Shown here: one piece after another, positions 17,611 through 25,635 of the stretch
How the letters are laid out: each line of letters starts with the position of its first letter
How positions within the stretch are numbered: position 1 is the stretch's first letter
NCBI RefSeq assembly: GCF_963678165.1
Contig: NZ_OY782755.1
Location: forward strand, 1,054,001 to 1,118,000
Length of the DNA stretch: 64,000 nucleotides
DNA from: an uncultured Acetobacteroides sp.
GTDB taxonomy: Bacteria; Bacteroidota; Bacteroidia; Bacteroidales; ZOR0009
Reading direction: 5' to 3'
Made by a program: the position numbers and the translations under genes
Notes under the pieces: model-generated
Told to the model about the DNA's origin: nothing
What the model saw: the letters and a program-made list of their open reading frames with translations, nothing else
Database searches by the model: none

Positions 17611-20052
17611 ATGGTTTATTTCCCAACCAAAAGTATCGGACGTAAAGTTTTTATCTCGTTTTTTGTTCTGCTGGCACTTGGTATTGTTGCCTTCCTTTAC
17701 AGCTACCTTCGAGTAGTGCAGCTATCGAATACCTTAAGCAATGCACCTGCGTCTACCCAAAAGTTGACTCTGATAAATCAGACGCTGGTGAAGATTTACG
17801 AGTCGGAGGCTAATGCAAAGCTTTATGCCGCCTCTGGTGATGCTTCTTTTTTAAAGAGCTACGTAGAGCAAAACAAGGATATAGACTCGAATCTTCAGTT
17901 GTTGAGTAATATTTCTATTGATGCAGAGCAACAAATCTTGCTGGGTAACATTCTTATCATACAAAACCAGAAGGAAAAGGTAGTTGGCGATATCATTACG
18001 CTTAATCAAAAAAAGAATAAACGGGGCGATTATAAATCAATTATCAAGTCAAAGTCAGATAGTTCAGAGGTAGAACTAAAGCACAAGGTCTATTCGACGA
18101 TAGGTTCGACTCCTCCCAAAGAACAGGTAGTCGTACGCAAGCGAACGTTTTTTCAGCGTTTTAAAGCATTGTTTAAAGACGATGAGACTCCTGTTGTTCC
18201 CACCCATCTTGGAATGCAAAAAAAGGTAGACTCCATTACCGTACAGCAAACCAAGAAGGATAACAGCCTAGTAAAGTTACGATCGCAGCTTTCATCGATG
18301 CAGGCGCAGGAGAATATCAACGAAAAGCTATTTAAGCAGCAAGAGGTTGATCTCCTGAAAAAGGACAAATTGCTAACAGATCGAATGCTCTACCACATTA
18401 CGATGATGAGCAAGCAGGAGATTAAGATCAATAATCAGAAACTGGCTCAGTTTAATAGCGCTGCAAGAAGCTACATGAAAAAGCTTATCCTCCTAGGAGT
18501 CTCCTCTTTCTTTGTGGTTATATTCTTCCTTATCCTAATTTTTAGGGATATCAGATTAAGCGCACGAATGCAAAAGCAGTTGGAGGATTCAAATGAAAGA
18601 ATTCAGGACTTGCTGAAGGTGAAGGAGCGGTTTCTCGCCAATATGAGCCACGAGATTCGTACCCCTCTTTCTGCAATCATGGGTTTTTCCGACTTCTTGC
18701 TCAACAAAAAAAAGTATTCAGAGGAAGAGATAATGGCGATCAACTCTTCGGCAAAGCATCTGCACTCTATTGTAAATGAAATTCTAGATTACTCTAAGGT
18801 GGAGTCGAATGCCGTTGAGTTGGAGTTTTCCAACTTCTCGTTGGATCGATTCCTTAATGAGATCATCACAGAGATGAGCATCAAGGCTAAGGAAAAGGGA
18901 GTGGGGCTAGTTCTTAATTTAACGGGGATTCCTCAAAAGGTAAATCTTGATCGGTTGAGGTTGAAGCAGGTGATGCTGAACTTGATTAGCAATGCCATAA
19001 AGTTCACCGATAGTGGAGAGGTGGTAGTAAACGGCTACGTGCAAGACGAAAAGTTGAAGATAGATGTTGTTGATACTGGCATTGGAATTCCGGCTTCCGC
19101 TCAAGAAAAGATTTTTGAGGAGTTTACCCAAGCTGATGGATCGGTTGCTCGCAAGTTTGGAGGAACTGGACTTGGTTTAAGCATTAGCCGTAAACTCGTT
19201 ATTTTAATGGGTGGCAATTTAGTGCTGAAGTCGGAGGAAGGTGTTGGGAGCTGCTTTAGTGTGGAATTTTCGCTCGAAAAGATCCACATTGAGGAAATAG
19301 GTATACATAATCCAGTAGTAGCGTCTCAGCCAATCTCTAAAAAAGTACTCTTTATTGATGACGACAGCTACGTGAGGCTTCTTGTTGGAAAAATCTTTGC
19401 CGCAAATGGTATCAATTTTGATATTGCAGAGAGTGGGGCTAAAGGTGTTGAAATGTGTAGAAAGGGAATTTATGGACTTGTAGTTACCGATTTGCACATG
19501 CCCGGAATGAGCGGCATCGAGGTTGTGAAGGCTATTAAGGAGAATAATCCAACTGCAAAGGTACTCTTCCTTTCGGCTGACGTGAGCAGTTCGATGACCA
19601 ACGAAATGATGGCAATAGGTGCAAACGGGATACTACAGAAACCATTTACAGAGATGGAGATTATAACTGCAATTTCGAGTATTATGCAAGTTCCAGATGT
19701 TGATGTTAGGGATGATAAAAAGCCGCTGTGCAATTTATCGAAGGTTACCGCTTTTATTGGTGATGATAGGGAGGAACTTAAGCAAATAGTAGATGCCTTT
19801 GTGGTGTCGGCTGACGAATCGATTGCCTTTATAGCAAGCAATAATAGGGTGGGCAACGAGGTGCCTGTTGCAGATAAGGCGCATAAACTGCTCACTAGTT
19901 TTCGACAGTTCGAAATTACAGATGGAGTAGAGTACTTGCGAGAGATAGAGAAATGCCGACATGGTAAGTTACTTTCCGAAGTGCAAAGTGAGATTGAAGA
20001 ATTACAAAAACTTTGGGTAGGCGTTAAAAGTTACCTGAACGAAGTTGTTTAG
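17611..20052 (+). CDS. Hybrid sensor histidine kinase with receiver and Hpt-like domain
   Basis: Membrane sensor of a phosphorelay, 813 residues from MVYFPTKSIGRKVFI. Order: membrane helix about 10-32, a periplasmic sensor of 265 residues with helical, 4-helix-bundle-like character, a second helix (LILLGVSSFFVVIFFLILIF), and the HisKA box FLANMSHEIRTPLSA. The ATPase domain has N box NLISNAIKF, G1 DTGIGIP and G2 FGGTGLGLS. The receiver has FIDDD and VVTDLHMPG (phospho-Asp) with Lys in LQKPF, and the C-terminal Hpt-like bundle has AHKLLTSF carrying the candidate His. It converges on the NtrC-type regulator at 20112, which may be its partner, though a shared role is inferred from position only. 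Confidence 0.9.
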   Translation: MVYFPTKSIGRKVFISFFVLLALGIVAFLYSYLRVVQLSNTLSNAPASTQKLTLINQTLVKIYESEANAKLYAASGDASFLKSYVEQNKDIDSNLQLLSNISIDAEQQILLGNILIIQNQKEKVVGDIITLNQKKNKRGDYKSIIKSKSDSSEVELKHKVYSTIGSTPPKEQVVVRKRTFFQRFKALFKDDETPVVPTHLGMQKKVDSITVQQTKKDNSLVKLRSQLSSMQAQENINEKLFKQQEVDLLKKDKLLTDRMLYHITMMSKQEIKINNQKLAQFNSAARSYMKKLILLGVSSFFVVIFFLILIFRDIRLSARMQKQLEDSNERIQDLLKVKERFLANMSHEIRTPLSAIMGFSDFLLNKKKYSEEEIMAINSSAKHLHSIVNEILDYSKVESNAVELEFSNFSLDRFLNEIITEMSIKAKEKGVGLVLNLTGIPQKVNLDRLRLKQVMLNLISNAIKFTDSGEVVVNGYVQDEKLKIDVVDTGIGIPASAQEKIFEEFTQADGSVARKFGGTGLGLSISRKLVILMGGNLVLKSEEGVGSCFSVEFSLEKIHIEEIGIHNPVVASQPISKKVLFIDDDSYVRLLVGKIFAANGINFDIAESGAKGVEMCRKGIYGLVVTDLHMPGMSGIEVVKAIKENNPTAKVLFLSADVSSSMTNEMMAIGANGILQKPFTEMEIITAISSIMQVPDVDVRDDKKPLCNLSKVTAFIGDDREELKQIVDAFVVSADESIAFIASNNRVGNEVPVADKAHKLLTSFRQFEITDGVEYLREIEKCRHGKLLSEVQSEIEELQKLWVGVKSYLNEVV

Positions 20053-20076
20053 CCGCAATCTGCTTATGATATAACG

Positions 20077-20107
20077 AGAGAGGCGCCTAAAGGGTGCCTC
20101 TCTTTGT
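20077..20107. terminator. Bidirectional terminator between kinase and NtrC-type regulator
   Basis: AGAGAGGC / GCCTCTCT hairpin between convergent genes, followed by TTTG. Confidence 0.75.
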
Positions 20108-20111
20108 ATTG

Positions 20112-21464
20112 TTAGATGTCGATTCCGTACTGCTTTAACTTGTTGTAAAGCGTCTTTCGATCGATTCCTAGGAGTTTTGCTGCTTGCGATTTGTTATACT
20201 TCGCTTTTACAATGGTGCTGATGATTAACTCCTGCTCCGATTTTTCTTTTATGCTCTTTAGGTCGACAGCATCGGTATTTAGTGTTGGACTTGATGGCGT
20301 AAGCGACGATTCGAGCATCTCCTCGGGAAGCGAGTCGGTGGTTACGATGTTGTTGGATGCTAATAGCACTGCTCTACGAACAACATTCTTCATTTCACGG
20401 ATATTACCAGGCCACTCGTAGCGCATGAAAACGTCGATGACGCTTTGGTCGAAGGAGATGTTTCGCTTCCCAAATTCTTGAGCCGCTTTATCTTTAAAAT
20501 AGTTCACAAAATCGAGGAGGTCTTCCTTGCGCTCACGAAGCGGAGGCAGGTTAATGCTAAACTCGTTGAGACGATGGTATAAATCCTCCCTAAACTCCCC
20601 CGTTTTTAGTGCATTCTTCAGATCCTCGTTGGTAGCTGAAATGATGCGAACGTCTATGGATGTTTCCTGGGTAGAGCCAATTCTGCGAATTTTTCGTTCT
20701 TGAATTGCCCTAAGCAGGTTAACTTGTACGTCGTAGGAGAGGTTGCCGATTTCGTCGAGGAAGATGGTTCCTCCATTAGCCTCTTCGAAGTGGCCAATCT
20801 TGTCGTTAACGGCGCCTGTAAAAGAGCCCTTAACGTGTCCAAAGAGCTCGCTGCCTGCAATGTCTTTAGGCAGTGCGCCACAGTCTACAGCAACAAACTT
20901 GGTATTCTTACGCTTGCTGAACTGGTGTATGCGGCGGGCGGCATACTCCTTACCCGTTCCGCTTTCGCCAAGGATTAGCACCGACATTTCGGTTGGACCT
21001 ACAAGGTTGATGTAATCCTGAACCTTTTTGGCTGCCTCGCACTTGCCCTCGATATATTCGGGATTTTTACTCTGAGCGGGTTTTGCCTTTTGCTTGCTTG
21101 TGCTTTCCAGCCCGCTCTTTATAATGTGAAGTATTTCGTCTGGGTTAATGGGTTTTGCCACATACTCGAAGGCTCCCATCTTTATGGCATTTACGGCAAT
21201 CTTAATATCCGCATAGCCTGTCATGAGGATAACAACAGTGTCTGGAGAATTGCGCTTAATGGTACTCAGCAGATCGACCCCATTTCCATCTGGAAGCCTA
21301 TAGTCTGTTAGGATAATGTCAAAAACAGAATTCGTTGCAGCCTTTAAGCCATCGGTGAGGCTAAAGGCAACAGCAGCATCCATTCCGTTTTTGCTAAAAA
21401 ATGACTTAAGCATCAGGCAAAATGAGGCATCGTCATCTACTACGAGTATCTTGGGCATCTTCAC
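20112..21464 (-). CDS. Sigma54-dependent response regulator, NtrC family
   Basis: Enhancer-binding activator of RpoN promoters, 450 residues. The receiver domain (VVDDDASFCLML, phospho-Asp in LTDYRLPDGNG, MTGYADI, AKPINPDE) occupies residues 1-125. The AAA+ domain follows with Walker A GESGTGKE, the sigma54-contact loop GSFTGA, Walker B GTIFLDEIG, and arginine finger region in REDLYHRLNEF. The C-terminal Fis-type HTH is YNKSQAAKLLGIDRKTLYNK. GSFTGA differs from the canonical GAFTGA at the second position. The gene converges with the hybrid kinase; its 5' side faces the exopolyphosphatase gene. Confidence 0.93.
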   Translation of the reverse strand: MKMPKILVVDDDASFCLMLKSFFSKNGMDAAVAFSLTDGLKAATNSVFDIILTDYRLPDGNGVDLLSTIKRNSPDTVVILMTGYADIKIAVNAIKMGAFEYVAKPINPDEILHIIKSGLESTSKQKAKPAQSKNPEYIEGKCEAAKKVQDYINLVGPTEMSVLILGESGTGKEYAARRIHQFSKRKNTKFVAVDCGALPKDIAGSELFGHVKGSFTGAVNDKIGHFEEANGGTIFLDEIGNLSYDVQVNLLRAIQERKIRRIGSTQETSIDVRIISATNEDLKNALKTGEFREDLYHRLNEFSINLPPLRERKEDLLDFVNYFKDKAAQEFGKRNISFDQSVIDVFMRYEWPGNIREMKNVVRRAVLLASNNIVTTDSLPEEMLESSLTPSSPTLNTDAVDLKSIKEKSEQELIISTIVKAKYNKSQAAKLLGIDRKTLYNKLKQYGIDI

Positions 21465-21970
21465 AAATCGAAAATATGTACGAAGTTAAGGTATTTTTTT
21501 TACGTCACCCTATCATTTAAAACTATTAAAGCATCTACAGCCAGCTGTGAAAAACAAAGAAGGGATGACCTCGCGGAAATCCCTTCCTTAAACCTTTCTT
21601 CTCTTTCTTATAACAAACCTTGTGTTTTGTTATGTCAAAACGACTCTAAGCCTTGTCTATAGTTAGGGTTTCGCCAAAATTGTGCCAAACGGGATGTGGC
21701 TGAAATTGTGAAGGTACTTATCCGTTGGAAGTCAGAGAAGAAAAACTTTTCGGAAGTCTGCGTCATTTTTCTTAGATGTGGATAAAATTCTACAGCTTGA
21801 GAGTGGGTGTGTATCGACAAGGTGTGGATTTGGGTGGGGTGTCACGGCATGTGTATTACGTATTACGAGGTTGTTCGATTTTCGGGATACGTGCGTTGTG
21901 CGACGTGATGATGAGATGGCGAGTAACTACGAATGCTTTAAAGGTGTATCTTTCGAATAAAAAAGTAGGG
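21465..21970. other. Intergenic region with orphan hairpin
   Basis: The 506-bp stretch between two divergent genes holds a hairpin GAAGGGAT / ATCCCTTC near 21560-21587 followed by TTCC-TTAAACC. It could be a leader attenuator of the leftward gene or an orphan small-RNA end. The part after 21780 is in frame with exopolyphosphatase but has no protein-family character. Nothing else is seen. Confidence 0.35.
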
Positions 21971-22888
21971 ATGCGAATAGGGGTTATTGATATGGGAACA
22001 AATACCTTTAACCTGCTTGTTGCTGAGGGGTATGGTTCTAACTTCGTGATAGTATGCCACCGTACTATTGGCGTTATGCTTGGCAAGGGTGGCATAAATA
22101 GCGGCACCATTGCGCCTGAAGCCTACCAACGGGGTTTGCTGGCTTTTGACGAGCATGTGACGATGGCTAGGGAGCTAGGTGTTGAGGTGGTGAAGGCGTT
22201 TGCGACTTCGGCAATTCGTTCGGCTAAAAATGGGGGCGATTTTGTTGATGAGCTTGTCGGGAAATACGGAGTTGATGTTGAGGTGATATCGGGTGATCGT
22301 GAGGCCGAACTGATCTTTAAAGGCGTAGCTGCATCGGTAACCCTTGATAGCAATCGTGTGCTGATAATGGATATCGGAGGTGGAAGCAACGAGTTTATTA
22401 TATGCGATCGGGGTGGCATACGCTGGAAGCAGAGCTTTCCGCTGGGAATGTCGCGCTTGCTGGAGCGCTTTAGGCCATCTGATCCGATGCTTATGGCGGA
22501 GGTTGAGGCGGTGGAGTGCTACCTTACCGAAGGGTTAGAACCTCTTTGGACGGCCTGCCAGCTTTATCATCCACAGATAATGGTGGGAGCAAGCGGAGCT
22601 TTTGACACCTTCCGGGATGTTCTTTTCTTTGGAAAAGATTCGGATGCCCCCATCTGCAACATCGGGTTGGAGGAGCTAGAGGCGCTGCATCGGCGTTTGC
22701 TTGCGAGCACGCTGGAGCAGCGGCGGAGGATGGAGGGTATGGACGAGCTGCGCGTTGAGATGATTGTGCTGGCTTCGATTGCAACTAACTTAGTATTACG
22801 CAAGGCGGCTATTGGGCAGCTGATCCAGTCGGACTACTCCTTAAAGGAGGGGGCTGCTGTGGAGTTGCTGGGGGGCGCTGTAAAATAA
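21971..22888 (+). CDS. Exopolyphosphatase (Ppx/GppA family, short form)
   Basis: Hydrolyses terminal phosphates from polyphosphate or (p)ppGpp-related pentaphosphate. From MRIGVIDMGTNTFNLLV (21971) it has 305 residues, the short form comprising only the actin-like ASKHA ATPase fold. Signature motifs are DMGTNTFNLLVAE (phosphate 1), FATSAIRSAKNGGDF, ISGDREAELIFKGV and MDIGGGSNEFI (phosphate 2). In-frame codons upstream to 21776 have no family similarity and are excluded. It lies 10 bp upstream of a sigma54 activator with which it is probably co-transcribed, an unusual partnership. Substrate preference cannot be read. Confidence 0.9.
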   Translation: MRIGVIDMGTNTFNLLVAEGYGSNFVIVCHRTIGVMLGKGGINSGTIAPEAYQRGLLAFDEHVTMARELGVEVVKAFATSAIRSAKNGGDFVDELVGKYGVDVEVISGDREAELIFKGVAASVTLDSNRVLIMDIGGGSNEFIICDRGGIRWKQSFPLGMSRLLERFRPSDPMLMAEVEAVECYLTEGLEPLWTACQLYHPQIMVGASGAFDTFRDVLFFGKDSDAPICNIGLEELEALHRRLLASTLEQRRRMEGMDELRVEMIVLASIATNLVLRKAAIGQLIQSDYSLKEGAAVELLGGAVK

Positions 22889-22898
22889 TCTTCAAAAA

Positions 22899-24065
22899 AT
22901 GGGTAAAGTACTTGTTGTAGATGACGAACGGGCTATACGTAGCACGCTAAAGGATATTCTGAGTCTCGAGGGGTTTGATGTGGCGCTTGCCGAAAATGGT
23001 GCGGCGGGCATCGAGCAGTTCGAGCAGGGGGGCGTTGATGTCGTTTTTCTGGACATCAAAATGCCGGGGATGGATGGCATTGAGGTGCTGGAGCGCCTTC
23101 AGGTGATATCGCCCGAGGTGCCGGTGGTGATGATCTCGGGGCACGGCACCATCGACACGGCGGTGGAGGCCATCAAGAAGGGGGCGTACGACTTTATTGC
23201 CAAGCCGCTCGATCTGAACCGCATCCTCATCACCCTAAGAAATGCTACGGATAAAACTTCGCTGGTGCAGGAGGCCAAGAAGCTGCGCACGAAGATGAAC
23301 AAGACCTACGAGATTGTGGGTGAGTCGGTCGCGATCCGAAGGGTGAAGGAGATCATCGAGAAGGTGGCGCCCACCGAGGCCCGCGTGATGATTACCGGGG
23401 CCAACGGTACGGGCAAGGAGCTGGTGGCCCGCTGGCTGCACGAGAAGAGCAGCCGTGCGGCGGGGCCCTACGTGGAGGTAAACTGCGCGGCCATCCCTTC
23501 GGAGCTCATCGAGAGCGAACTCTTCGGGCACGAGAAGGGGGCCTTTACCTCGGCCATCAAGCAGCGCAAGGGCAAGTTCGAGCAGGCCGATGGCGGTACG
23601 CTCTTTCTCGACGAGATCGGTGATATGAGCCTGTCGGCGCAGGCCAAGGTGCTGCGCGCTCTGCAGGAGAACCGCATCAGCCGAGTGGGGGGCGACAAGG
23701 ATATCGCCGTGAACGTGCGCGTGGTGGCGGCCACCAACAAGAACCTGACCGACGAGATTGCCAAGGGTAGCTTCCGCGAGGACCTGTACCACCGCCTGAG
23801 CGTGATTCTTATTCACGTGCCATCGCTGGCTGAACGTAAGGAGGATATCCCGCTGCTGGCCGAGCACTTCCTGGACGCCATCAGCGCGGAGTACGGCATG
23901 GGGCGCGCCACTATCACCCCCGAGGCCATTGACGAGCTGCAGAAGCTGGGATGGACGGGCAACGTGCGCGAGTTCCGCAACGTTATTGAGCGCCTGATGA
24001 TCCTTTGCGGTAGGGAGATTACGGCGGAGGATGTGGTGATGTACGCTTCGCCTAACTTTGGGTAG
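22899..24065 (+). CDS. Sigma54-dependent response regulator lacking a DNA-binding domain
   Basis: NtrC-like activator of 388 residues: receiver (VVDDERAIRSTLK, phospho-Asp in VVFLDIKMPGMDG, ISGHGTID, AKPLDLNR), then AAA+ (GANGTGKE Walker A, GAFTSA loop, GTLFLDEIGDM Walker B, REDLYHRLSV). It ends at VVMYASPNFG right after the AAA+ helical subdomain (GWTGNVREFRNVIERLMILCG); the Fis-type HTH usual at the C-terminus is absent, although a clean stop and terminator follow. DNA-binding-free activators such as FlgR of Helicobacter act from solution. The GAFTGA loop reads GAFTSA. The gene is higher in GC than its neighbours. It follows ppx by 10 bp. Confidence 0.9.
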   Translation: MGKVLVVDDERAIRSTLKDILSLEGFDVALAENGAAGIEQFEQGGVDVVFLDIKMPGMDGIEVLERLQVISPEVPVVMISGHGTIDTAVEAIKKGAYDFIAKPLDLNRILITLRNATDKTSLVQEAKKLRTKMNKTYEIVGESVAIRRVKEIIEKVAPTEARVMITGANGTGKELVARWLHEKSSRAAGPYVEVNCAAIPSELIESELFGHEKGAFTSAIKQRKGKFEQADGGTLFLDEIGDMSLSAQAKVLRALQENRISRVGGDKDIAVNVRVVAATNKNLTDEIAKGSFREDLYHRLSVILIHVPSLAERKEDIPLLAEHFLDAISAEYGMGRATITPEAIDELQKLGWTGNVREFRNVIERLMILCGREITAEDVVMYASPNFG

Positions 24066-24091
24066 CGCGTTTTACCACGAAGGACTTTAAG

Positions 24092-24143
24092 GGAAACGCC
24101 AAGGGTGCTAGGATTATTTCTGGTGCCCTTGGCGTTTCCTTTT
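24092..24143 (+). terminator. Terminator of ppx-activator operon
   Basis: 14-bp perfect stem GGAAACGCCAAGGG / CCCTTGGCGTTTCC followed by TTTTA. Confidence 0.9.
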
Positions 24144-24225
24144 ATGGAAGATGGTGCTGCGTGTGCGTACTTCTTTTGTTGGAGTACGAGGAGTAAATAT
24201 TGGAGCACAAGGAATACATGAACAA

Positions 24226-24435
24226 GTGTGTGAAATAACGATTCGAGTGTGAGGAATGCAGGCGTAAGTGTGTAAAACGCAGGAGCAAGTTGGAGGAATA
24301 CAGAGACAAGTGTGTGAAACAACGTAGCAAGTGGGAGGAATGCAGTTGCGAGTGTGTAAAACAACGATGCGAGTGGAAGGAATGTAGTGGCAAGTGTGTA
24401 AAACGATGAGACAAGTGGGGTAAATGCAGGGCATC
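24226..24435. repeat. Array C: ten units of exactly 21 bp upstream of an HTH gene
   Basis: Ten 21-bp units begin with GTGTG or GTGGG and contain GRAA, then AYRCAG-like and GCRA blocks. Odd and even units form two alternating subtypes (GTGTGTAAAACRAC... and GTGGGAGGAATGCAG...), making a 42-bp super-period. Fainter copies extend left to about 24170. No indel breaks the phase. The array lies between the terminator at 24092 and the small HTH gene at 24558, leaving 122 bp that hold a putative promoter (TTGG 24487-24490, TATTTCGT 24511-24518). Confidence 0.85.
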
Positions 24436-24557
24436 GTATATCCTAAAAGTGAAGGGAGGGAGGAATGGACGGGGAAAAAAGCTAAATTGGGGGCTGGTAA
24501 CCCGACGCGATATTTCGTAGGGTGCCGCTTAACCTAATTTTCCTAAAACCTATAGGC

Positions 24558-24935
24558 ATGATAAGGCTTAACGTAACACGAGTTTTAAAGGGGCTAGGGG
24601 TACACCACCCCAGCCGATTCCTGAAGGAGAAGGGGTACTGCTCCACCACCGCCCACCGGATCTTGAACATGGATTTTATGCGGCTGAGTCTCGCCGATTT
24701 GGAGCGGCTGTGCCTGCTGCTGGGGTGTACGCCCAACGATGTGTTGGAGTGGGTTCCCACTAAGGGGCAGGAGGCGCTGAAAACGCCGCTGCAGCAGCTG
24801 CGCATGGACGATGAGCCCTTTTTTGACGAGCTGCTGGCCCAGGTGAGCTACAGCGACCAGCAGGAGGTGCGCCGGATGCAGGAGGAGCGCATCGCCCAAC
24901 GGCAGAGCGCAGCCGAGCAGCATACGGAGATCTAG
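24558..24935 (+). CDS. Small helix-turn-helix (Cro/C1-like) regulator, copy 1
   Basis: Predicted DNA-binding protein of 125 residues, start at MIRLNVTRVLKGLG (24558). Residues 1-65 fit a Cro/C1-type HTH fold: helix RVLKGLGVHHPSRFLKEKG, a recognition region STTAHRILNMDFMRL, then SLADLERLCLLLGCTPNDVLEW, which resembles the conserved last helix of HTH_26/Xre domains. Residues 75-120 form a charged helical tail (TPLQQLRMDDEPFFDELLAQ, DQQEVRRMQEERIAQRQ) shared with the copy at 53695. It stands alone behind array C and its putative promoter. Binding to the array is an inference from position. Confidence 0.75.
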   Translation: MIRLNVTRVLKGLGVHHPSRFLKEKGYCSTTAHRILNMDFMRLSLADLERLCLLLGCTPNDVLEWVPTKGQEALKTPLQQLRMDDEPFFDELLAQVSYSDQQEVRRMQEERIAQRQSAAEQHTEI

Positions 24936-25224
24936 CGGTGTGGCCTTTTGCAGGTATCAGCGCAGCCGTTGTGGTGGCTGCGCTTTATTTTTTTGCTGCT
25001 TTTTGGTTGCGGCAGGTAGGTTGCTGCTTTGCTGAACTTAAGTTGCCAAGGGGATGGCAACTGGCAAATTTTCCATTATCCTATTGGATGAATTGTTTAC
25101 TTCGTTTTATGTCTAGCCTGCCTCTACTGTACGGATGGAGGGCGTAGGGGATGAAAGCGTAGGCCAGAGCCCATAGCCGACAAACTAAGGATTTTTCTCA
25201 AAACTCAAATGCATACTCATGGCT

Positions 25225-25360
25225 CGTCATCCTCCCGCTCAGGCGGGATGGCTGGAGTGGGTTTACTCGTTTAAATCAGCATTTTACTTTACATAGCGTT
25301 CTTAACCAACCCCTACCTCCCGCTTAAGCGGGAGAATAAACAGTTTCAATCATGCGCTGG
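25225..25360 (+). repeat. Double-hairpin REP-like dispersed element, copy 1
   Basis: Two G+C-rich hairpins (CCTCCCGCtcaGGCGGGA near 25232 and CCTCCCGCTTAAGCGGGAG near 25317) flank a 70-bp spacer containing GTGGGTTTACTCGTTT and GCGTTCTTAACC. The same sequence recurs in reverse at 33427-33525 and degenerate at 30405 and 31880. In the rest of the 24936-25635 interval there are several CCATAGCC/GGCTATGG motifs and a palindromic ATGCTGGGACAAGCCCGGCAT (25450-25470 region, written here in two parts of one inverted repeat). No gene is seen. Confidence 0.7.
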
Positions 25361-25593
25361 CACTTAATTACTATCCTTTTCTTTCAAAAGATATAACTCT
25401 ATCATCCGCTTACCTTGACGGCTATGGGCAGAGCTTTCGCTTAGTTGAGGATGCTGGGACAAGCCCGGCATGACAGCACTGATTGAACGAAACGCTTAAG
25501 TTGATGACATTGGAAAGCGCCTACGCTTAGCTGAGGCAATAGCCCACCTATAGCCGTTGGCTAACGGGGGCTAGGCTAAATTGTTACTTTTGC

Positions 25594-25601
25594 TACATTT
25601 G
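25594..25601 (+). promoter_or_regulatory. -7 box of the WG-repeat gene
   Basis: TACATTTG matches TAnnTTTG 34 bases before the start. The block TTGCTACATTTGC recurs before the creatininase gene (40162) and, slightly changed, before crp (37814). Confidence 0.55.
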
Positions 25602-25635
25602 CGGGAATCACCATACTTACTAAAATCGAAAAGCT

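Noticed and set aside
24226..24435. CRISPR array
   Set aside because: Units follow each other directly with no unique spacers, are degenerate, and no cas gene is present. The same holds for the other arrays.
24938..25147. 69-codon frame directly after HTH copy 1 (hydrophobic)
   Set aside because: Starts 2 bp after the HTH stop and could be coupled, but it runs into repeat-derived sequence and shows no conserved motif; not supported strongly enough.
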